DNA of 64,000 bases from a virus: positions 62,001 through 126,000 of the IMG/VR virus record IMGVR_UViG_3300001242_000018; one strand, given 5' to 3'. The notes under the pieces were generated by a model, which was not told the DNA's origin, did no database searches, and worked only from the letters and a program-made list of their open reading frames with translations. Below are positions 10,481-20,083 of the stretch, in pieces (positions within the stretch are counted from its first letter, which is position 1; every line of letters starts with the position of its first letter). The translations under genes and the position numbers were made by a program.

Positions 10481-13156
10481 ATGTACTGGCAGACTAAGGA
10501 ACATGAGAAATACGTCGAAGGTACTAAAATACCACGCATTCGAGCCGGTACTTCGGTACCGGCCGGCGCGGTTAACCTCGCTTATGCTTATGCGCCACTC
10601 CCTTCTGTAAGTAAGAATATTAAGATAGTTGATATAGACGAACCTGGCACCGGGAATATTGACAATCTAAATCCTATAATCATGTGGCCAGACAAAACAA
10701 GTACGTTGTGCAATCTTGCAGGAAAGAATATTATTCCCGGGCAGGATATTCTAATCACTGATATATTTAAAGATGGGATACCTTTATTTTATAAGCATAG
10801 GCTCAAGTATTATATATACAGTCAAAAGCCACCTGATAATGCAGGATTCTACACGGGTAGTTCTATTCAGTTAATTAATAAATACGATTTTCCACTTAGT
10901 ACTAAGTGGCTTGTAAAGATTCTACCGGTATCTAATAAACGTAACCTTTACTATGCAGATGTATATCTTGAGACAGAAGAAAAGGTATATGTTAGGTACG
11001 ATGCTATTGATCTTCGAATTGATAATACCAAAGCAACTTATACCGGGTATAAAGAATTATGTAAGCAAACTCGTATATTCGAGCAAATGAGTATTGACGA
11101 AGTTATGAGCGCATCTCCCTGGGATAGAGTTTATTGCAGGACAAATGGCGACGAGTTTAATACCAGTAGAGTATATGTACCAAACGAAATAATCAAAGAA
11201 GTACGAAAACCTCAACAGTTTCATTATAGTATCCGTCTTGAGGTTCAGGTAAACGCAGAGACAAAGGTGTTCTTTACACCTTCTTATTACGCAGAAGTGT
11301 TAAATAAGAAGTCGTTATTACCCGGAGAACTGACTGAATATAATCGCAACGATAAGATAATTACCAGTAGAGCTGCAAAAGATTTGATAAATCCGTACGT
11401 ACCGAGCGCGTATAGAGATCTTGAAAGTGCTATTTATACTTATACTGCTATATGTGATAATCCAGAAGTAAGGGTTAAGACAAGACCGGATGGATTAGGG
11501 CCCTTATACGCAACTACTACTCAGGATACCGGTAAGGTAAATATAACTGGTGAATACAATACTTTCGTAGAAGATAAGGAGCAGGAATGTTCTTTCATTG
11601 TCGAACTTGTTTATAACGATCTGGTGTACCGACAAAGGTCATTTACTATAAATATTAAAAAGTCTCTCGGTCAAATAGAGGTGACCAATTTTAAGAATAT
11701 CTTTGGTTTCTTAAATCTTACCGAAACAGAACTAAACACATGCTCTGTAAACGTTAAATACCTGGCTAACCCGGATAAGACAATACCTATGGTAGATATG
11801 TTTGTAGCAGACTCGGGTGGTAGATTGATATTTGGAGACAATGGTAATATTCATTTCTCGTATCAAACTATCAATAACAATATCATTCTATACGCAGTAT
11901 CGAGAGCTAATTATCATTATTACGCATCCACATATGCTGTTAAGTCTATTGATTGTCAGCGTATTAAACTATTACCACCGCTAGAAGAAGGGCCTTTTGA
12001 GAGTTGGTACGTTCGTATCCAACGAGGTATGTTTAAAAGGACTATCTTTGATATAGATGAGAACCGGAATACTTACGTTTACTTCTTGCCGGAATATGAG
12101 CGACAACCTTATTCAGGGTTTGGTAAACCTTACGCCAAAGTAGACCATGAAAGACCCATCATAGAAAATAAGTACACTATCAAAGTAAAAAAGATTCCAA
12201 TACTTATTAATGAGCTCGCTCCTGTAGTGATAAAGATTAATGATAAGTCTGTTGGTATTATCGATATAGACCCGGAACGTGGTATTATCGAATTAGAGAG
12301 TATTATTATGGAGACAGATCAGGTTGAAGCCTTCTATTACTATAAGGAAACTTGTCTTACTTATAAGGGTTTTACCGATGAACACAATAATTATTGGTTC
12401 CTGGATTTGAATCCGGGTGTTGGTCATACCTGTAGTATTGTAGGGGTTGATAATAAATACAAAACCATAGAAACTTTCAAATTACTTAACAAGACTATAT
12501 ATATTTATCTTAATCCGGCCGGCCGGCTCGATGAAAATGATCAGTTAATTCCGGGAAGCTACAATCCAAATAGTTTGTTGCATAGTTTCGAACCACTTAA
12601 TGTACCTACAGCGACTCTTATAGGCATGATTAGTATAAGACCTCACCTTACTAGTAAAGGATTATCTATCGTAGATACTAGAACAAGAGGAGGCGGTATC
12701 AAACCTGAACTTATAGATAAGGCTCTTGAGATAGAACCTGCGTCTGAGTATTACTGGGATATTGGTCGACTAGATGGACAACCTTATATGGAATCAGGTA
12801 TAGGGGTAATTAGAGTGCCCAAACAGGTACTTAAGAAATATGGTGGAAAGTTATCAGAAGAGAATGTTGAAACCGTTGTTCATAAGTATATAGCCTGGGG
12901 AACATTACCGATTATCGAATATGTCGATCGTCAAGAGATCATTTTAGAGAAACCCACACATCCGAATATTATATTAAGTGATGAGTTAACCGGAGTCGTT
13001 AAACCATTACATGTTACGGTTAATGATAACGAAAGAATAATTATATCTTCAATAGTAATAGAGAAACCCAGTCACTTAAATATAGACAATATTAACGTTA
13101 GTAAAACGGTAACGCTACCCGGACACCCGAATATAGAAATCGTAAACAACTTCTAA
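10481..13156 (+). CDS. Large phage structural protein (891 aa), unrecognised
   Basis: No family recognised. AAGGAGG lies just upstream of the ATG, and the gene starts 11 bases after the giant gene ends, so both are probably in one late operon. The sequence is beta-rich with no membrane segment. The C-terminus has three copies of a short P-(T/S/G)-H-(P/L)-N-I motif, at about residues 825-890, linked to acidic or beta stretches. Its position between two Ig-rich fibre genes suggests a tail or baseplate role; this is inferred from context only. Confidence 0.7.
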   Translation: MYWQTKEHEKYVEGTKIPRIRAGTSVPAGAVNLAYAYAPLPSVSKNIKIVDIDEPGTGNIDNLNPIIMWPDKTSTLCNLAGKNIIPGQDILITDIFKDGIPLFYKHRLKYYIYSQKPPDNAGFYTGSSIQLINKYDFPLSTKWLVKILPVSNKRNLYYADVYLETEEKVYVRYDAIDLRIDNTKATYTGYKELCKQTRIFEQMSIDEVMSASPWDRVYCRTNGDEFNTSRVYVPNEIIKEVRKPQQFHYSIRLEVQVNAETKVFFTPSYYAEVLNKKSLLPGELTEYNRNDKIITSRAAKDLINPYVPSAYRDLESAIYTYTAICDNPEVRVKTRPDGLGPLYATTTQDTGKVNITGEYNTFVEDKEQECSFIVELVYNDLVYRQRSFTINIKKSLGQIEVTNFKNIFGFLNLTETELNTCSVNVKYLANPDKTIPMVDMFVADSGGRLIFGDNGNIHFSYQTINNNIILYAVSRANYHYYASTYAVKSIDCQRIKLLPPLEEGPFESWYVRIQRGMFKRTIFDIDENRNTYVYFLPEYERQPYSGFGKPYAKVDHERPIIENKYTIKVKKIPILINELAPVVIKINDKSVGIIDIDPERGIIELESIIMETDQVEAFYYYKETCLTYKGFTDEHNNYWFLDLNPGVGHTCSIVGVDNKYKTIETFKLLNKTIYIYLNPAGRLDENDQLIPGSYNPNSLLHSFEPLNVPTATLIGMISIRPHLTSKGLSIVDTRTRGGGIKPELIDKALEIEPASEYYWDIGRLDGQPYMESGIGVIRVPKQVLKKYGGKLSEENVETVVHKYIAWGTLPIIEYVDRQEIILEKPTHPNIILSDELTGVVKPLHVTVNDNERIIISSIVIEKPSHLNIDNINVSKTVTLPGHPNIEIVNNF

Positions 13157-13168
13157 GGAGGTAAAGCT

Positions 13169-15646
13169 GTGTCTGATGAATTTAAAATAGCAATCGCACC
13201 CGGTAATATTCTAGTCGAACCTGTAGGTATCAGTGTACCTGCGGGTAAGACCGAGCAGATATCTGTAATGTTAGAAATGGATGATGGTACATTAAGTGAA
13301 GCTACAGAGACTTCTGTATATAGTAGTTCAAATATTGCTATAGCGATCGTGTCCGTTACGGGCTTAGTACAGGGTCTTTCTGTTGGTTCGACCTTCATTA
13401 CAGTATCTAATAGCGGACTTACTAGGGAGGTTCCTGTAGAGGTAACCGAGGCTATCATGGATTCTATTAGCACCTCGGTACAAGAAATAGAATTACCAAA
13501 AGGACGTACCGAACTCGTTACGGTTACTGCCAATATGTCTGATGGTACGGTTGTTGATATAACCACCCTGGCTACACTTAGTATTAACGATCCTGAAATA
13601 GCTACTATATCCGGGAATAGAATTACCCTTGCAAAGGTAGGTAGCGCGACCGTAACAGTATCTTACAATTCTTTAACGGCGGTTATTACCGTAATAGTTC
13701 TCGATCCTGTAATCGACTCCATTGCAAGTGATGCTGGAGCGACTACCTTGCCTATCGGTCATCAACGACAATTAATAATAACAGCTACCAAATCAGATGG
13801 TAGTACAGAGAATCTTACTAACTTCGTTACTTATAATTCTACAGACTATGCTGTATTAAATGTATCTAACATAGGTTTGATATCTGCTGTAGGAGAAGGT
13901 ACCGCAGCTATTATCGTCAATTACGAGGATAAACAAATTACAATACCTATGGCAGTAACGCCAGCCATAATAGATGAAGTTACAGTTACAATCGACAAAT
14001 CCACTATCGTAGCTGGTACATTTGCTCAACTAGTCGTAAGATGTAAGTATTCAGATGGACGTATCTCTGATATTACACGAGAGGCTTTATATAATTCAAG
14101 TAGCGTTTCTATTACTACTATATCTAATACAGGAGTTGTAAAAGGTGTAGCAACCGGTAACGCTACGATAACTGCTACTTACAATAACGTTTCCGGAACT
14201 ATACCTATTGTAGTTACCCCTGCCATACCCGTAGAGCTTATCATTGCGCCCGATGTATCTATAATATATATTAATAAATCTGTACAATATAAAGCCTCTG
14301 TTATCTACTCCGACCAAAGTATTGTAGAGGTAACTAATACCGCTACTTGGGTCTCTTCTGTAGAAGGTATTGTTACTATCGAGGGTGGACAAATTATAGG
14401 ATTAGTTGTTGGTGCTACTAATATTACAGTTGTTTACAATGGATTATCCAAGGTAATTCATATTAACGTGGTAAAGGCCGGCTCCTTTAAATTAACAATC
14501 GATAGATGTACCGATGTCGATGTTAAAGGGTATCGAATAATGCGCCGCAGTAAGTTTAATGCATTTCCTATCAAGGTAATGGAAGTTTTGCAACCAGAGA
14601 ATATAAACCCCATTACTATCACAAATGAAAAACTTATCTATAGAGATAACAAATGGTATTCACTGCATGGTAATATTTTAAGTGATAGAGCTATTGCTGT
14701 TAAGGTAAATGACGTGGACGTAACCGATTTTGAAATAGATTTAAAGAATGGAATATTTACTATTACAGCCGGAGAAAGAGATATTGTCAAAGCTAGTTAT
14801 ACTTTCGACGGAGTGAATGCTTTAGATTGCTCCGTTTTACAACCCGGAGTTATTTATTATGGCCCGGAACCTATAGATGATTCACAACTATTACCACCTA
14901 TTAATACTACCATCGAATCTAATGGAATAACCGGTCAATTGATTGTGAAGTTTGACGAGCCACCGGACATGGGTACTGATTACTATTTCTCCTGGATAGC
15001 CTTTGATAAGAGTGGTAATGAATCAGTTCCTTCCGATGAGGTAGCTGGACGGATTATGCAACTACATCCCGAAACTCCGTATAAACTTGAGAAACTGGAT
15101 GATAATGGAGACTGGGGACTTGTAAAATACAATAACCAACGAGTCTTTACTGACGAGCCTGGTAATTTAAATCCAGAACCTGTTAGCAATCTTGATGTTG
15201 ATGTAACATCTTTAGACGGTCAAGGTCTCATTAATGTACAGCTTCGTTGGAATGCTGTCACGTTAGATAGACTTGCTCAATCTTCACAATATAGAGTAAA
15301 ACTCGTTAACTCTGCTGGGCAAGAATCTCTACCAGGCGCAGCTGTAGGCCCGGTAACCGTTCACTGCGGAGTTAGTAAAATCGTAATACGACGTAAGGTA
15401 TACGAAAATGATAATGTATTTCCATCCTTCGATAATCCTGATGCAATTACAGCAGCTGAGATTATCGAAGATAGTATCGTTTATAACGATATGGGACTCG
15501 AAGACTTAACAATATACGCCTATAGTATCTTTACAGTAGATACCTCTGGTAAGCATTCTATGCCAACGACTATCATTGCGGAAGTTGGAGATATTACACC
15601 TCCAGAGCAGGTTGTTATTGAAAACGTCAAGAGCTTACCTCTATAA
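13169..15646 (+). CDS. Big_2/fibronectin-type tail protein (825 aa)
   Basis: Structural protein made of about five bacterial Ig-like (Big_2) repeats in residues 5-430, recognisable by 'G.V.G...G.A.ITV.Y' ends. The second half carries fibronectin-III-like modules (about 430-825) with 'VDTSGKHSMPT' and 'FDKSGNESVPS' strands typical of fibre proteins. Start is GTG with TAAGGAGG nine bases upstream; 12 bases separate it from the previous gene. Probably a tail or fibre subunit that shares repeat ancestry with the giant protein upstream. Confidence 0.75.
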   Translation: MSDEFKIAIAPGNILVEPVGISVPAGKTEQISVMLEMDDGTLSEATETSVYSSSNIAIAIVSVTGLVQGLSVGSTFITVSNSGLTREVPVEVTEAIMDSISTSVQEIELPKGRTELVTVTANMSDGTVVDITTLATLSINDPEIATISGNRITLAKVGSATVTVSYNSLTAVITVIVLDPVIDSIASDAGATTLPIGHQRQLIITATKSDGSTENLTNFVTYNSTDYAVLNVSNIGLISAVGEGTAAIIVNYEDKQITIPMAVTPAIIDEVTVTIDKSTIVAGTFAQLVVRCKYSDGRISDITREALYNSSSVSITTISNTGVVKGVATGNATITATYNNVSGTIPIVVTPAIPVELIIAPDVSIIYINKSVQYKASVIYSDQSIVEVTNTATWVSSVEGIVTIEGGQIIGLVVGATNITVVYNGLSKVIHINVVKAGSFKLTIDRCTDVDVKGYRIMRRSKFNAFPIKVMEVLQPENINPITITNEKLIYRDNKWYSLHGNILSDRAIAVKVNDVDVTDFEIDLKNGIFTITAGERDIVKASYTFDGVNALDCSVLQPGVIYYGPEPIDDSQLLPPINTTIESNGITGQLIVKFDEPPDMGTDYYFSWIAFDKSGNESVPSDEVAGRIMQLHPETPYKLEKLDDNGDWGLVKYNNQRVFTDEPGNLNPEPVSNLDVDVTSLDGQGLINVQLRWNAVTLDRLAQSSQYRVKLVNSAGQESLPGAAVGPVTVHCGVSKIVIRRKVYENDNVFPSFDNPDAITAAEIIEDSIVYNDMGLEDLTIYAYSIFTVDTSGKHSMPTTIIAEVGDITPPEQVVIENVKSLPL

Positions 15647-15659
15647 GGAGTGTAAAATA

Positions 15660-17981
15660 ATGACATTAGATCCTAATCGTTTTATAAAGTTACCACCTAA
15701 GGCTGATAATATACAACAAAATATATCTGCTACCGATATCAATATCATTCAAGATATACAAGAGCAAAGTCAACGGATCTTATTTCAGATTCGTGACGAT
15801 AACTTTAAACAAGACTGCCAGATGGTTTTAGAGCACCATCCGGCAGTTAATATCTTATGGATTGACTTATTTAAAAATGATGACCGGATAGATTTATACA
15901 GTAGTTACGAAGTTATCTTTGACGAAAATGAGCGAGCTGTAATATTAAACCCGGACAGTTCAGTACTTACTGGATTTGTATATTCAAAGCCCTATATCAA
16001 TCCCTCAAAGTTACCTGTAAACGATATCATTTTACTGACTAAATATTATACGCCACAAGGAACGTTGGTTAAATTTCAAATAAGTAATAACGGTATAGAT
16101 TACTTTGATATAGATCCTTCCAGTAATCCATTAAAGCATATCTCTACCGATGGTAATACTCTGATTATAAGAGCAGAATTATCTAGATCCGCTCTTACAA
16201 ATAGTCCTCGCATAGAAAGCTGGGCTCTTCTATGGTGGGATCCTACCATAGGTATTATTGCACTACCTGATGGGAGTGTGATCGGAATGCCATTGGGTGA
16301 AGGAACTATTGAAATCGATCCAGAACAGCCGCCGGATGATAGTGATGATGGACAAGTTATAACTGTGAAAGAAACCGCCGATGCGATTAAATTAGGTCGT
16401 CCTCAAGACGGTAGTTGGTCTGACGGTGTAGCTACCTGGACGCCGGATACATTCGTAGCCAATGCTTTAGATGACCTTAATGAAGTTGTTTTATCACTTG
16501 CGCCCGAAAATGCAGAACCCATGACTAAATCTTTATTTGGTGGGCCAACAAAGTATACTGGCAAATTGCCAAAGGATTTAACCAGTGACAAATGGTATAA
16601 AGACGGGAGAGTACCTGGCCAAATAGTAAACGATGTAGTGCTTACATCTAAAGGAATTTGGACAATACCTACATTTAACTTTGCAGATACAGGGCTTATA
16701 TGTCTTTATCTCGATGATACTAAGGTTGCTGCAATAGACCTTGGAGCAAACTTTAATGAAGATAATCGAAACGGAGAGCAGGATTTAACTACGTACAATC
16801 TCACCGGTGACGGATCTCCGTTATTTGAAGGTGCTGCTACATTTACCGGTGGTGTCTTTAAAATACTATGGGTTAAGAAATATAACTTTAAGAAATGGCA
16901 AATAGCATCGGCACAAATAGAACTCGATACTAATATTGGAGATGGTATACACACAATCCAGGTTAAAAGAGAACTTGTTGTACAACAAGAAGGTGATATC
17001 TATCAGATGAGAATAGATACTGATAATACACCGATAGTAGTATCAACATTGCCGACTATTGTAGAGCATAGTATCTTGGGTAGATACCTAAGTGGTGTTA
17101 AATATTATACTATAGGTGATAAGTTTAATATCTCTTATAAAGCTGATAATGTATTTAAGAGTATTTATCATTCAAGTCAAGTAGGAACAATAGAGATGCC
17201 TGGTCTAAATACTAGGATTCAAAATCCACAAAGTATACCAGGAATTGCAGATGTATTTGAAGTTAGCGAGATTGTAGAGTTAGATAAGATAAATGTTGTT
17301 TCAGAAGACGCTTTAGTAACGGTAACTGTTCAAGATCCGTATGGTAATAAAGATATAAAGAAAACGTCATCTAACGGTATTCTGGTTACAACTTATGGAA
17401 ATAGAAGTAATGATACGCAAGAGTATTTCTGTGACGAGATTTATCGACTTCCTCTCAACTTTAACTTCGAGGTTACCAATAATGCAATTAAGAATCAATG
17501 GGATAGCACGCTTGCTTTAATAAATAGTAATGCTCAATGCTATCTAACTGGTTTGATATACCCGGTTAAGGACTTTGTTTCTAACCTACCAGAAAACGTA
17601 GTAAACTACAGTAGTTTTACAGGTAATCAACAGTATTGTCGGGCCTTTGCGGCAGCAAGTGGTAAATCTAGTGTAGTCATGACTTTGGAAGGTATAACTA
17701 ATGGACTCGGTCAGATTGGCCAAGGTGATATTAATATTGAAATCAAGTTACCGAACTTATCCGGTTGGGGAGATGCTCTCAAACCATATGATTCCTCAGC
17801 AGGTAAGAGCCAGGATGGCTGGGGTATGTTGAGCGGAAGTGTTAGCTATTCTGGCGGCAAAGCTACCTTAACAGCTACATTCGGAGGACTCTCGACTGTA
17901 GACTGTGGTGGTAGAATTTACGTTAGAGTTACCCTTAGAAATAATAGTAGGATTATCACAGCACTAAAGGCAGGGTGGTAA
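15660..17981 (+). CDS. Phage structural protein (773 aa)
   Basis: Unrecognised virion-type protein. The frame is open further upstream, to 15576, but the start was placed at the ATG at 15660 because AAGGAG sits just before it and the earlier part would overlap the previous gene in another frame. The protein (MTLDPNRFIKL...) is beta-rich, with a helical segment near residues 20-60 and an acidic Pro-rich linker near 220-235 (EQPPDDSDDG). No membrane segments. Its place in the run of tail genes suggests a baseplate or fibre component. Confidence 0.7.
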   Translation: MTLDPNRFIKLPPKADNIQQNISATDINIIQDIQEQSQRILFQIRDDNFKQDCQMVLEHHPAVNILWIDLFKNDDRIDLYSSYEVIFDENERAVILNPDSSVLTGFVYSKPYINPSKLPVNDIILLTKYYTPQGTLVKFQISNNGIDYFDIDPSSNPLKHISTDGNTLIIRAELSRSALTNSPRIESWALLWWDPTIGIIALPDGSVIGMPLGEGTIEIDPEQPPDDSDDGQVITVKETADAIKLGRPQDGSWSDGVATWTPDTFVANALDDLNEVVLSLAPENAEPMTKSLFGGPTKYTGKLPKDLTSDKWYKDGRVPGQIVNDVVLTSKGIWTIPTFNFADTGLICLYLDDTKVAAIDLGANFNEDNRNGEQDLTTYNLTGDGSPLFEGAATFTGGVFKILWVKKYNFKKWQIASAQIELDTNIGDGIHTIQVKRELVVQQEGDIYQMRIDTDNTPIVVSTLPTIVEHSILGRYLSGVKYYTIGDKFNISYKADNVFKSIYHSSQVGTIEMPGLNTRIQNPQSIPGIADVFEVSEIVELDKINVVSEDALVTVTVQDPYGNKDIKKTSSNGILVTTYGNRSNDTQEYFCDEIYRLPLNFNFEVTNNAIKNQWDSTLALINSNAQCYLTGLIYPVKDFVSNLPENVVNYSSFTGNQQYCRAFAAASGKSSVVMTLEGITNGLGQIGQGDINIEIKLPNLSGWGDALKPYDSSAGKSQDGWGMLSGSVSYSGGKATLTATFGGLSTVDCGGRIYVRVTLRNNSRIITALKAGW

Positions 17982-17982
17982 G

Positions 17983-18825
17983 ATGGCTAATTGGTTAGAT
18001 AGTTCTAAAACAGATAGACTATGGAAAGCTATATTCAGCCGGGCTCGTACGAGCCCGGATAAACAATTCTTTGAAGAGAATATACCTACCGCTTTCGACC
18101 TACATGCTGACGAAGTGTATGCTGAATCGATCCCCCGAGACGTGCCGATTGCTGATACGGATATTATTAAGAAGATGAATCTCACTCTTACCAGAGATAA
18201 AACAGTTTCGGGGAATAAAGCATGGGTAGCATTACCGGTATGGCAATCTAACTGGTCTTCAGGTACCGGAGATGTTACTGAGATAGCTGGTAACTTTATA
18301 AGTCCCAAATATGGCCCAGGTTATGTAGCGAAGATATTCAAGGGTGATGAAACAAGAATACCTGAGTTATCAGATCTATCCTGGGTATTTGATTATAAAG
18401 CCGGAGTTTTGATGTTTGAAAGCGACCCAGGTCAAAACGGTGTTACGGAAAGTACCTCTATTAAGATAGAAGTCTATCAATATACGGGCCGGATGGTTAG
18501 CGAAAGCTGGGGCCGACCGGGGCGGGTAACAGGAGATTCATACATTGTTAAAGAGAATGAGAAAGTTGTTAGATACGATTCTCCAGGAGGAACAGTTCAT
18601 TTGATTTATTTCGAGTCAAGTCCACCCGGCGCTGTAGAGGATTTAACCGGAAGGGTAAAAGCTGTGGTAATGATAGATGGAGATAAGGCCAAGGTTACTG
18701 GAATTAATTATAAGAATGTGGACACTAAGACTGAATTCTTAGGCGTCCACGAGGAAATTCTAGCCAATACCGATACTGTATTAGATGAGGTTAAAGCTAG
18801 ATTTGGAGGTGTAATAGATGCCTAG
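17983..18825 (+). CDS. Phage structural protein (280 aa)
   Basis: Unrecognised protein in the tail operon, starting one base after the upstream stop and overlapping the next gene by eight bases, so translation is probably coupled. Mid-size beta-rich protein with a short helical N-terminus (MANWLDSSKTDRLWKAIFSR). The pattern 'DLSWVFDYKAGVLMFESDP' resembles strands seen in tail-fibre or head-fibre proteins of large Firmicute phages. Role is inferred from neighbours. Confidence 0.65.
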   Translation: MANWLDSSKTDRLWKAIFSRARTSPDKQFFEENIPTAFDLHADEVYAESIPRDVPIADTDIIKKMNLTLTRDKTVSGNKAWVALPVWQSNWSSGTGDVTEIAGNFISPKYGPGYVAKIFKGDETRIPELSDLSWVFDYKAGVLMFESDPGQNGVTESTSIKIEVYQYTGRMVSESWGRPGRVTGDSYIVKENEKVVRYDSPGGTVHLIYFESSPPGAVEDLTGRVKAVVMIDGDKAKVTGINYKNVDTKTEFLGVHEEILANTDTVLDEVKARFGGVIDA

Positions 18826-20017
18826 AATTGAACAACGTCCAGATGGTACCTTTATTAAGATAATGACGCCCGTAGAGGCTGACTTATATAATAAAGTATC
18901 TAAGGAGGGTACCGATCGTATTAATGCAGATCTAGAGTTGACTGAACAACTCGGTGTACTCGGAAATGCTCACACGGGACTTGTAAGTAAGGTAAATAGT
19001 TTAGAGACAGGGTTAACTGGAGAGACGGATGCAAGACAAGTTGCCGACCAAACTCTCCATGATTTAATTAGTAGCCTAAGTGGTGTTGACGGTACGAGTA
19101 TATATAATAAAGAAGATATACGATTACTTCTTTCTCCATGGAAAGTGGAAGAGATAGATTTTCCATACACAACTCCTTCTGACGAACTGTTTGATAAAGC
19201 GGATAGTTTTGCTATCAGAGAAGGGTATTACTTTGGAGAGAATGCAGAAATTCATGTCGACAGGGGTATCGAATTTAAAGACAATGTGGTTAGGCGTTAT
19301 ACAATACTCGTCCTAATGGAACAGGCCGATATCGTTAAATTAAAGTTTAAATACGATGGAAATCTTAGTACAAGCATCAATGGAGACATGGATGAAATCG
19401 GTGAAAGTTCTTATGATGTTACTATAGAAAGGTCTTATGATTTAAGAGAAGGCTGGAATATCATTCAGATATTAATAGCTCATAAAATAGGTATAGCCGG
19501 CCTTTCTGTTGAACACGATCTGGTAGCCAAATCTAAGGAATTAGATTGTCTTGTTCGTAAAAGCGGTATTATCTCAGAAGATATGATCGGGCCTGGTGTT
19601 ATTCAACCTGGACATTTAAATCAGTCTGGGAATTATAAGGTGCGGCAATTGACGGTAACTGAAAACTTGATAGTAGGTAACGAATCAACAGGTTCTATCA
19701 AGATCGGTAATGGCATCATGATGAAGACAGAAGATGGGTTCGAGTTAGACTCCCCATTGATAGTAAAGTCTATACAAACACAATCAGGTTTAATCGGAAT
19801 TACAGATATAATGGAAGTTACCATATCTACAAACGGTCAGACAAATCTCGGTTCTCCTCTTGGTTTAATTAAACTATTAGGAGTATCAGTAGGTGATACC
19901 ACCTACTGGGGTTCTAAAAACGCTTCTGTAAATGAAGATGGAGATGTTATATGGACAGGTGTTACCATCCTGAGCCCCTTAATGGATGTCGTTATTATAT
20001 ATAATAAATTAATATAG
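18818..20017 (+). CDS. Tail fibre-like protein (399 aa)
   Basis: N-terminus begins MPRIEQRPDGTFIKIMTPVE, followed by a coiled-coil stretch (about residues 20-90), a central beta domain, and a C-terminal region with 'GPGVIQPGHLNQSG' and 'GSIKIGNGIMM' turns like those of phage fibre shafts. ATG with GGAGG upstream. Trimeric fibre architecture is inferred, not shown. A 66-base gap follows before the next gene. Confidence 0.65.
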   Translation: MPRIEQRPDGTFIKIMTPVEADLYNKVSKEGTDRINADLELTEQLGVLGNAHTGLVSKVNSLETGLTGETDARQVADQTLHDLISSLSGVDGTSIYNKEDIRLLLSPWKVEEIDFPYTTPSDELFDKADSFAIREGYYFGENAEIHVDRGIEFKDNVVRRYTILVLMEQADIVKLKFKYDGNLSTSINGDMDEIGESSYDVTIERSYDLREGWNIIQILIAHKIGIAGLSVEHDLVAKSKELDCLVRKSGIISEDMIGPGVIQPGHLNQSGNYKVRQLTVTENLIVGNESTGSIKIGNGIMMKTEDGFELDSPLIVKSIQTQSGLIGITDIMEVTISTNGQTNLGSPLGLIKLLGVSVGDTTYWGSKNASVNEDGDVIWTGVTILSPLMDVVIIYNKLI

Positions 20018-20083
20018 AGGAACTAATAAATATATGGCTTATTCTATATTGTGAATAGATAATTTGCTATAGGAGGTGAGATA